64,000 nt of DNA from Granulosicoccus sp045110515 (lineage in GTDB: Bacteria > Pseudomonadota > Gammaproteobacteria > Granulosicoccales > Granulosicoccaceae), in contig JBGCGD010000004.1 of NCBI GenBank assembly GCA_045110515.1, positions 119,945-183,944 of the forward strand, written 5' to 3'. The position numbers and the translations under genes were made by a program. Shown here piece by piece: positions 1 to 6,807 of this stretch (positions are counted from its first letter, which is position 1; each line of letters begins with the position of its first letter). The notes beneath the pieces are model-generated. The model searched no databases. It had not been told where the DNA came from and saw only the letters and a list, made by a program, of their open reading frames with translations.

Positions 1-1
1 G

Positions 2-1207
2 ATCGAAGATACCCATGCTTTTCACGAAATCACAGATGCTGAATGGCAATGGGTTATGGATTTTATTTCTCGCGGCGGACAAGCTCTACAAGGCTATCCG
101 CAATACCACAAAGTGCTAAACGTGGCCGGAACTTACCGTGTAATGAACAAGGAGGTTCAACAACGACACAGACTCGGCATCGGCACTATTTCAAGTGATG
201 CACAAATAAACGTATCGTTCCGCGGCGGAAAACGATTAGGCACCACTGAAGAGAGCTTTATAGCGAGATTAAAACCGGGGAATACGTTTCAGTTCTCGGG
301 AAGACAACTGGAGCTTGTTAGCGTTAAAGATATGACGGCCTATGTTAAAAAATCCACGCGCAGAAGTAAGGTCGTTCCACGATGGTGGGGAACCCAACTA
401 CCGTTGACCAGTGAGCTGTCTGACTCTGTGCAAAATACCTTGTATTTGTGGAGGGAGAAAAAGGCGACTTCCCCCGAATTAGATTGCATGCACGACGTAC
501 TTTCGCTTCAGCAAGCCTGGTCGTACCTGCCGGGACCTGAAGATTTTCTTATCGAGTCCATAACGACCTATGAAGGACATAGCCTTTTCTTCTTCCCATT
601 CGCCGGGAGATTGGCCCACGAGGGCTTGTCCATGGTCATTGCCTCTCGTCTCTCAGAGTTGACGCCATCAACGTATACATTGCAGATAAACGATTACGGC
701 TTCGAGCTTCAAAGCCCAGAGCCAATTGACGTCGATTTGGATCAACTTAAAACCCTATTCACACCTGAAATGCTCCTTGAAGACATTCTCAAAGCGATCA
801 ACTCAGGTGAAATCGCAAAACGCAGGTTCAGAGACATTGCCCGCATCGCCGGACTCATATTCGATGGCTATCCGGGAAAACCCAAAAGCGCAAAACAATT
901 GCAAACATCCAGTGGTTTAATTTTCGAAGTATTAAAAAATCACGATGCCGACAACTTGTTGCTTGAGTTAGCTCATAGGGAAGTGCTAGAGCAGCAACTG
1001 GAATTTCATCGATTAGAAAATACCTTGAAGAGTCTGAGTAAAAAACAGTGGAGACTCGAGCAACCCGAGCGTTTAACGCCATTGTCATTTCCGTTGTGGG
1101 CGGAAAACTTAAATAGCCAAACTCTGACATCTATGAACTTTCAGGACAGAATTACCAGTATGCTGGGTAGCTTAGAGCACGCGGCTTTAGAAACGCTTGA
1201 TCAATAG
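2..1207 (+). CDS. Ligase-associated Lhr-type DEXH-box helicase, C-terminal half (5' end outside window)
   Basis: The reading frame is open from base 2 and enters from outside the window; about 401 C-terminal residues are visible, roughly half of the family's usual length, so the DEXH/helicase motor domains are not in view. What is seen fits the C-terminal region of large Lhr-type helicases: an RWWGTQLPL segment (about residue 126 of the visible part), then an FFFPFAGRLAHEGL block typical of the ligase-associated branch. A pdeM-type phosphoesterase gene starts 15 bp downstream; helicase, PdeM, exonuclease and ATP-dependent ligase are known to cluster in this DNA-damage-response module, which supports the call. 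The first internal ATG (base 56) is not a credible start because conserved-looking sequence continues upstream of it. The family call is confident; the substrate cannot be judged from this fragment. Confidence 0.85.
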   Translation: MEDTHAFHEITDAEWQWVMDFISRGGQALQGYPQYHKVLNVAGTYRVMNKEVQQRHRLGIGTISSDAQINVSFRGGKRLGTTEESFIARLKPGNTFQFSGRQLELVSVKDMTAYVKKSTRRSKVVPRWWGTQLPLTSELSDSVQNTLYLWREKKATSPELDCMHDVLSLQQAWSYLPGPEDFLIESITTYEGHSLFFFPFAGRLAHEGLSMVIASRLSELTPSTYTLQINDYGFELQSPEPIDVDLDQLKTLFTPEMLLEDILKAINSGEIAKRRFRDIARIAGLIFDGYPGKPKSAKQLQTSSGLIFEVLKNHDADNLLLELAHREVLEQQLEFHRLENTLKSLSKKQWRLEQPERLTPLSFPLWAENLNSQTLTSMNFQDRITSMLGSLEHAALETLDQ

Positions 1208-1222
1208 ACAATACGTGCGTGT

Positions 1223-1930
1223 ATGAACAACTTCGAATCGTGTTCACTTGCTATACAGTGCCAAGGGCAATTGCTATTACTGCACCCACAGGGCGTTATC
1301 TTCTGGCCTGAACAGCATATTCTATTTGCAGCCGATGTCCATGTGGGCAAGGAGCATCGTTTCGGACGCGCCGGCATACCTATTCCTGGTGGTATAAGCG
1401 AAGCAACGCTTGTCAATTTGTTTTCACTAGCAGAAGAAGCTGGCGCTCAAAGGCTAATTATTTTGGGGGATTTTATGCACAGTGCCCCGCTATCCAGTGA
1501 GTCATGGCTGGCTGAGCTCAGCCGACTTCTTGATAAGAACCTTAACTTAGCGATTGAAGTTGTCGCAGGTAATCACGATAAGTTAAGCGGCCAAACCACT
1601 ATCGACCCTCGCATAGTGTGGCATCAAACCTCATTGACGGTAGAGCCTTTTGTTTTAAAACATGAACCGGGCAAAGATGACAAAGGGTTTGTACTGTGTG
1701 GTCACTTGCATCCCGCTTGGCGTCTAAAACAGTCGCGCCGCGCATCGCTTAAAGCGCCTGCTTTTTGGTTTACCAAAGACTATGCCGTATTGCCTGCCTT
1801 CGGGCATTTTACGGGCGGTGTTGTAGTGGACGCTAACCTTAAGGAAGATTCAATCTATATGATCGGGGAAAACAGCGTAGTAAAGGTTCCGCTAGATCGA
1901 ACACACCCTAAACGCCGGACACAAGCGTAA
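1223..1930 (+). CDS. pdeM: Ligase-associated DNA damage response endonuclease PdeM (metallophosphoesterase)
   Basis: A 235-residue calcineurin-like metallophosphoesterase. The metal-binding motifs appear in order: ADVHVGKE (Asp38, His40), LGDFMHS, GNHDK near the middle, and GHLHPAW toward the C-terminus. The RAGIPIPGG stretch right after the first motif is characteristic of the PdeM branch rather than of generic phosphodiesterases. The length matches the family (about 210-240 residues) and there is no signal peptide, so it should be cytosolic. It sits 15 bp after the Lhr-type helicase gene on the same strand, almost certainly co-transcribed. The partner exonuclease and ligase would have to lie upstream, outside the window. 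Confidence 0.88.
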   Translation: MNNFESCSLAIQCQGQLLLLHPQGVIFWPEQHILFAADVHVGKEHRFGRAGIPIPGGISEATLVNLFSLAEEAGAQRLIILGDFMHSAPLSSESWLAELSRLLDKNLNLAIEVVAGNHDKLSGQTTIDPRIVWHQTSLTVEPFVLKHEPGKDDKGFVLCGHLHPAWRLKQSRRASLKAPAFWFTKDYAVLPAFGHFTGGVVVDANLKEDSIYMIGENSVVKVPLDRTHPKRRTQA

Positions 1931-1934
1931 CTCA

Positions 1935-2275
1935 GCTATCCAGTGCGCCGGTTCCATGGAGAAGCCGGTGCTTGGGGCAATACTCTCCAGTCGTGCTTTC
2001 TTTTAACTTTCGAAACCGTCGATTGAAGGTGGCAGCCTTTGGCTTTGGCTTTGGCTTTGGCAAGGAAACGAGAAAATACCTGGTTGTTCATCCCCAACTT
2101 TTTGGCGATCTCACTCAGCTAAATAGCTTATGAGCAGTTCTCGCTGAAAGTAGTGCCAATACAACGCATGTTCACGCGTATGCTTTTTCGCAGCACGTTG
2201 GCCAATTCGCTACAGTGACTTCCCATTGTTAGCAAATCGCGAAAGCACAGCTTGTTTGCCAGTAAAGAATATTTT
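1935..2275 (-). pseudogene. Decayed ORF between pdeM and tadA, family unknown
   Basis: This 363-bp gap has no intact gene. On the minus strand a GTG-started frame (near 2275) reads like protein for about 22 codons, hits TAG, continues to a TGA near 2115, and then a second frame with a plausible helical segment (SEIAKKLGMNNQVFSRF) runs to a stop near 1935. Together they look like one former protein broken by a nonsense mutation and a frameshift. Four copies of a 6-bp unit (GCCAAA on the minus strand, about 2035-2061) encode alternating Ala-Lys and may be a slippage expansion. I do not recognise the family. Ordinary non-coding DNA is the alternative. Confidence 0.3.
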
Positions 2276-2293
2276 CACGGCACCCCTAAAACG

Positions 2294-2758
2294 CTACCTA
2301 AGCCTTTCAAAAAATTGCTTCAGCCTGCTGGTCGACTCACTAGCAAACACACCTTCCGTTACGGCGATATGCGGCTCTACGCCTGCTACTCGTAAGGAGT
2401 CATGAATACTGACAACGGCGCCTGTTCGTGGCTCGCGAGCACCGAACACAAGCCGCGAAACTCTAGACTGGAGCAGCGCGCCACAACACATCAGGCATGG
2501 CTCTAACGTCACATAAAGAGTTGCGCCATCTATTCTAAAGTTTCCCACGGCCTTGGCCGCAGCTTTGAGTGCCACAATCTCAGCATGTCCTGATGGATCT
2601 TTGTCCTCAACACAGCGATTTCGCCCTTCTCCAATAATGGAGTCAGACAATACAACCACCGCCCCTACTGGAATTTCACCGGCCGCAGCAGCCTCCGCAG
2701 CCAGCTCGAGAGCCCGGCCCATGTAAAGACTATCCAGTCGTTGTTGATTCAATGCCAC
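2294..2758 (-). CDS. tadA: tRNA-specific adenosine deaminase (A34 to inosine)
   Basis: Deaminates the wobble adenosine of tRNA-Arg(ACG) to inosine. The zinc/catalytic motifs are present: HAE (catalytic Glu) and EPCLMCC, with the TLYVTLEPC context typical of TadA. The longest frame opens with ATG at 2791, but that codon lies against the pnp terminator hairpin and has no ribosome-binding site. A GTG at 2758 (or the adjacent TTG at 2761) follows AGGAG by 7-10 nt and gives an N-terminus that aligns with E. coli TadA, so I choose GTG; the protein is then 154 residues. It is transcribed in the same direction as pnp but separated by the terminator, so it probably has its own promoter. Function call is firm; the start is inferred. 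Confidence 0.93.
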   Translation of the reverse strand: MALNQQRLDSLYMGRALELAAEAAAAGEIPVGAVVVLSDSIIGEGRNRCVEDKDPSGHAEIVALKAAAKAVGNFRIDGATLYVTLEPCLMCCGALLQSRVSRLVFGAREPRTGAVVSIHDSLRVAGVEPHIAVTEGVFASESTSRLKQFFERLR

Positions 2759-2791
2759 CAACCTGACTCTCCTCGCGTTTAACCCGCGCAT

Positions 2792-2816
2792 AAAAAAGGG
2801 AGCCGAAGCTCCCTTT
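2792..2816 (-). terminator. Rho-independent terminator of the rimP-pnp operon
   Basis: Read on the minus strand, a perfect 9-bp stem (AAAGGGAGC / GCTCCCTTT) closed by a stable TTCG tetraloop is followed by a T-run. It lies about 30 bp after the pnp stop codon and ends right at the first ATG of the tadA frame. Confidence 0.9.
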
Positions 2817-2843
2817 CTACATTCAAGCTATCGATACGACAGA

Positions 2844-4949
2844 TTAGCTGGAAACAGCCTCGCCTTCTTCAACTGCTTTCATGCTCAGTCGAATTCGGCC
2901 CTGCTTATCAACTTCCAGTACCTTCACCTTAACCACTTGGCCTTCTGACAACTCATCAGCCACGTTTTGAACACGTTGCTCAGAGATTTGAGAGATATGA
3001 ACCAGACCGTCTTTGCCAGGCAGGATATTCACGAACGCACCAAAATCCATGATTTTTTGGACGCGGCCTTCGTAAATAGTGCCCACTTCAATATCAGCAG
3101 TGATTAGCTCGATACGACGGCGCGCTTCTTCACCGGCTGTACGATCGCTAGAGGCAATCTTGATGAGTCCATCATCACCGATGTCGATAGTTGCGCCAGT
3201 CTCTTCAGTTAAGGCACGGATAACTGCTCCGCCTTTTCCGATGACCGCTGCAATTTTCTCAGGGTTGATCTTGATGGTGATGAATCGCGGGGCATGCTCT
3301 GACAGATCGCCACGAGGCTCTGCAAGAACCTTAGCCATTTCACCTAGAATCCAGAGACGACCACCTTTAGCCTGCTCTAACGCTTTTTCCATAATCTCGC
3401 GAGTGATGCCTTGGATTTTAATATCCATTTGCAACGCTGTAACGCCGTCAGCGGAACCCGCAACTTTGAAATCCATGTCGCCAAGATGATCTTCATCACC
3501 CAGGATATCTGACAGTACGGCGTAACCGTCGTCTTCTTTAATAAGACCCATAGCAATACCTGCCACAGGAGCTTTCAACGGTACGCCCGCATCCATTAAT
3601 GCCAAGCTGGTTCCGCACACAGAGGCCATAGAGCTTGAACCATTGGATTCTGTGATTTCCGAGACGACACGAATGGTGTAAGGAAAATCTTCTTCATTTG
3701 GCATCACTGCCTGAACGCCACGCTTTGCCAATTTACCGTGGCCGATTTCACGACGCTTCGGTGAGCCAACAAAACCAGTCTCACCTACAGAGTATGGAGG
3801 GAAGTTGTAATGCAGCATGAACGCCATACGAGTCTCGCCACTCAATGCATCGATGATCTGAGCATCACGTGTCGTACCCAATGTGGCCGCTACGATGGCT
3901 TGAGTCTCACCACGAGTAAAGACAGCCGAGCCGTGAGTACGAGGCAAAATACCCGTGTGGACCGAGATAGGACGAACCGTATCAGTGGTACGACCGTCAA
4001 TTCGAGGTTCACCCGCAATGATTCGCGAACGTACGATTGATTTTTCAAGCTTAGAGAAAGCATCTTTAACATCGCCGGCGCTGTAACCTTCTTCGCCTTC
4101 AGCTGCTGCCAATGCTTCAACCGCTTTGTCTTTCGCAGCGCCAACGGCATCTTGACGAGCCATCTTGTCTGCAATTTGATACGCAGCCGTTAGATCAGCG
4201 CGAGACGTTGAATCAACTTGAGCAGCCAGAGATTCATCTGCTTCTGGAGCTGACCAATCCCATGAAGTTGCATTGACATCTGCAGCCAATGCCTTGATGG
4301 CCGTTACCGCTGTTTGCAGTTGCTCGTGACCGAACATAACAGCGTCAAGCATGGTTTCTTCTGAGAGTTGATCGGCTTCTGATTCAACCATGAGTACCGC
4401 ATCGTCTGTACCAGCAACAACAAGGTCGAGTTTAGACTCTTCCATCTGGGAGACAGTTGGGTTCAACACGTACTGGCCATCGATATAGCCTACTTTGGCA
4501 GCACCGATAGGACCTGCGAATGGCATTCCAGAACAGGCCAATGCCGCTGATGCACCAATGAGCGCTGGAATGTCAGCACTGATTTCCGGGTCGAGAGACA
4601 TCACTGTGGCAATGACCTGCACTTCGTTCAAAAACCCTTTAGGGAATAGAGGACGAAGCGGACGATCGATAAGCCGTGAAATCAGTGTTTCTGATTCTGA
4701 TGGACGGCCTTCACGCTTGAAAAACCCACCTGGGATTTTTCCAGCTGCATAAGTTTTTTCCTGATAGTTGATGGTCAACGGGAAAAAGTTTTGACCCGGC
4801 TTGGCTTGTTTTTGGCCAACCGCGGTAACGAGGACGACGGTGTCGCCCATGCTGGCGACGATAGCGCAGCTTGCTTGACGGGCAATTTCACCCGTTTGAA
4901 GCGTAACTGTTTCGCTGCCAAACTGAAATGTTTTTGAATGTATGGTCAC
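2844..4949 (-). CDS. pnp: Polyribonucleotide nucleotidyltransferase (PNPase)
   Basis: A 3'-5' phosphorolytic exoribonuclease, normally a trimer and a degradosome partner of RNase E. The 701 residues match the usual length (about 700-711). Domain order is as expected: first RNase PH-like domain (about 1-210), helical linker, catalytic second RNase PH-like domain (about 310-545), KH domain with the IGKGGAVIR loop (about 565-575), and a C-terminal S1 domain (about 620-690, YEGRVQKIMDFGAFV). It follows rpsO by 54 bp in the classical rpsO-pnp order and ends the long minus-strand operon at a strong terminator. No residues look abnormal. Confidence 0.98.
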   Translation of the reverse strand: MTIHSKTFQFGSETVTLQTGEIARQASCAIVASMGDTVVLVTAVGQKQAKPGQNFFPLTINYQEKTYAAGKIPGGFFKREGRPSESETLISRLIDRPLRPLFPKGFLNEVQVIATVMSLDPEISADIPALIGASAALACSGMPFAGPIGAAKVGYIDGQYVLNPTVSQMEESKLDLVVAGTDDAVLMVESEADQLSEETMLDAVMFGHEQLQTAVTAIKALAADVNATSWDWSAPEADESLAAQVDSTSRADLTAAYQIADKMARQDAVGAAKDKAVEALAAAEGEEGYSAGDVKDAFSKLEKSIVRSRIIAGEPRIDGRTTDTVRPISVHTGILPRTHGSAVFTRGETQAIVAATLGTTRDAQIIDALSGETRMAFMLHYNFPPYSVGETGFVGSPKRREIGHGKLAKRGVQAVMPNEEDFPYTIRVVSEITESNGSSSMASVCGTSLALMDAGVPLKAPVAGIAMGLIKEDDGYAVLSDILGDEDHLGDMDFKVAGSADGVTALQMDIKIQGITREIMEKALEQAKGGRLWILGEMAKVLAEPRGDLSEHAPRFITIKINPEKIAAVIGKGGAVIRALTEETGATIDIGDDGLIKIASSDRTAGEEARRRIELITADIEVGTIYEGRVQKIMDFGAFVNILPGKDGLVHISQISEQRVQNVADELSEGQVVKVKVLEVDKQGRIRLSMKAVEEGEAVSS

Positions 4950-5003
4950 AGAGGGTTCCTGAGAAGAAGGGCGAAAGCTTCGATGAAGTTTGTCGCGCTC
5001 GCG

Positions 5004-5276
5004 TTAGCGGCGCAGACCCAGGCGCTTGATCAGGTTCTGATAGCGGGTGGCGTCTTTTCCGTGGAGGTAATCGAGCAGCTTACGGCGCTGATTTACCATT
5101 CTCAGCAAACCACGTCGTGAGTGGTGGTCATGCTTGTGTTCTTTAAAGTGTTCAGTCAGGTGTGAAATTCTCGCAGACAACAATGCTACTTGTACTTCTG
5201 GTGACCCCGTGTCTGTAGAGTCAATTTGGTGTTCTTTGACGATTTCCGCCTTTCGTTCAGCGCTTAAGCAAGACAT
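5004..5276 (-). CDS. rpsO: 30S ribosomal protein S15
   Basis: Primary-binding S15 of the small subunit central domain. Of the 117-codon frame, the first 27 codons are not conserved; ATG at 5276 gives a 90-residue protein starting MSCLSAERK that matches the normal S15 length (89), and GGAG lies 11 nt upstream. The HHSRRGLLRMVNQRRKLLDYL core and the RLGLRR terminus are unmistakable. It lies between truB and pnp, the standard order, where S15 autoregulation and RNase III processing of the rpsO-pnp mRNA are known in E. coli; I did not identify the pseudoknot here. Confidence 0.97.
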   Translation of the reverse strand: MSCLSAERKAEIVKEHQIDSTDTGSPEVQVALLSARISHLTEHFKEHKHDHHSRRGLLRMVNQRRKLLDYLHGKDATRYQNLIKRLGLRR

Positions 5277-5374
5277 TAAAAGTAATACTCCGAAAATACT
5301 AAATATGTGTTTTACACGATTAAATGGAACGCACCCGCGAACAATCGGCGCGGGCAACCCCTAATTGTACCAGC

Positions 5375-6358
5375 TCAGTTGAATTGAAGCACCCGCCGGG
5401 GTGCGACTTGTTCGCCAGTTTCTGAGAGCTCACCTAGCCCGACCATGACGCCATGCTCGTCATAAACCCGACTCAGGCCTTGTGCATTCGAGACGGCTTC
5501 GGCGATGGGCAAACAAAATGGTGACTGCCCACGACGAAAGGTTGCTACCCCATCTTCCGTTATGGAAACGGCAGCCAGATGGCTCAATCCGGCATCCAAA
5601 GGTAAAAGCAGTTCATCCAAGGATTTGAAATCCGCAGTGTACCGGGATTCCAGGTGCTCCATAGTCAGCATTTCCCGACGCTCAAAAGGCGACACAAATG
5701 TGCGCCTCAAGGCTGTGACATGCGCACCGCAACCTATCGCCTCACCAATGTCAGTCACCAGAGATCGTATGTAGGTCCCTTTGGAACACTTCACCGCCAA
5801 ACGGGCTACCGAGCCCGAAAACGAAAGAACTTGCAAGTTGTGGATCGTAATAGAGCGTGCCGGCCGCTCGACCTCTTTGCCTTCACGCGCAAGCTTATAC
5901 AATCGCTGGCCGTCAATTTTGATGGCAGAAACCATGGGCGGCACTTGTTGGAGCGGTCCCTTAAACTGGTTACAGATGAGCTTGAATTGCACCTCTGTCA
6001 GATCAGCTGGCACATCACGCGTTTCAAGCACTTCCCCGTCGGCGTCAGCCGAATTGGTTGTTACACCCAACTGCAGCGTAGTCTCATAACCTTTGTCAGC
6101 ATCGAGAAGAAAGGCGCTTAGTTTAGTCGCCTCACCGAAACATACAGGCAGCATGCCGGTGGCCAGAGGGTCCAGACTTCCGGTATGCCCCGCCTTTTGC
6201 GCATCAAAAAGTCTTTTCGCTCGCTGCAGAGCATGATTGGAGCTACCGCCTGACGGTTTATCCAACAAAAGAATACCGTGTACCGGGCGTCCCCGACGTC
6301 GACGAGCCAATTTATTAGGAGGGATCGTTACTGCGGCTTTCCGAACTGGCGTCACCAT
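5375..6358 (-). CDS. truB: tRNA pseudouridine(55) synthase
   Basis: Makes the universal pseudouridine 55 in the T-loop of tRNAs. The catalytic Asp lies in GHTGSLDPLATGMLP, preceded by GILLLDKPSG; the downstream KGTYIRSL motif is also present. The frame extends to 6427, but the ATG at 6358 is preferred: it gives a 327-residue protein close to family length (about 305-315) and less overlap with rbfA. Even so the 5' end overlaps the rbfA 3' end by 44 bp, and there is no clear ribosome-binding site, suggesting translational coupling. The N-terminal extension is basic (KLARRRRGRP). Start uncertain, function firm. Confidence 0.96.
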   Translation of the reverse strand: MVTPVRKAAVTIPPNKLARRRRGRPVHGILLLDKPSGGSSNHALQRAKRLFDAQKAGHTGSLDPLATGMLPVCFGEATKLSAFLLDADKGYETTLQLGVTTNSADADGEVLETRDVPADLTEVQFKLICNQFKGPLQQVPPMVSAIKIDGQRLYKLAREGKEVERPARSITIHNLQVLSFSGSVARLAVKCSKGTYIRSLVTDIGEAIGCGAHVTALRRTFVSPFERREMLTMEHLESRYTADFKSLDELLLPLDAGLSHLAAVSITEDGVATFRRGQSPFCLPIAEAVSNAQGLSRVYDEHGVMVGLGELSETGEQVAPRRVLQFN

Positions 6359-6755
6359 TATCGCCATCGGAGTCAGCGGCACCGTCGTCATCTTCGCTGG
6401 TTGTATTCGTCGCCACAGCATCAGCAATCAATGCAGACATATGCGCACCACGCTCTGCTGAATCATCGTAGTGAAAACGCAACTGTGGAACCGAGCGCGT
6501 ATTCATTTGCCGTGCTAATTGCCGGCGCAAAAAACCCGAAGCACGCCCAAGTGCTTCTTGAGTTTCCTGACGCTCTTCAGGATCAAATAAAGAGAAATAG
6601 ACTTTAGCCACAGACAGGTCACGCGACACCTCAACCGATGCAATCGTCAGCATGGGAGAGATACGCGGATCCTTTAGCTCTGTTCTGATCAGACCAGAGA
6701 GTTCACGTTGAATGAAGTCAGCGACTCGGTGACTTCGGGGATAATCGTTCGGCAC
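6315..6755 (-). CDS. rbfA: 30S ribosome-binding factor A
   Basis: A cold-shock-linked 30S maturation factor that binds free small subunits. The KH-type core runs from about residue 5 to 110 (RVADFIQRELSGLI, LKDPRIS, VYFSLF, PQLRFHYDDS). Its C-terminus carries an unusually acidic, disordered tail of about 30 residues rich in Asp/Glu/Ser (SEDDDGAADSDGDNGD), making it longer (146) than E. coli RbfA (133). The tail-coding region overlaps the start of truB by 44 bp, so part of the tail may be constrained by the downstream start. Standard order infB-rbfA-truB. Confidence 0.96.
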   Translation of the reverse strand: MPNDYPRSHRVADFIQRELSGLIRTELKDPRISPMLTIASVEVSRDLSVAKVYFSLFDPEERQETQEALGRASGFLRRQLARQMNTRSVPQLRFHYDDSAERGAHMSALIADAVATNTTSEDDDGAADSDGDNGDASSESRSNDPS

Positions 6756-6807
6756 TTGCGTTTACAGTCTCAACGTGAACTTCAATGTGATAAAGAAATT
6801 GCCCGCG

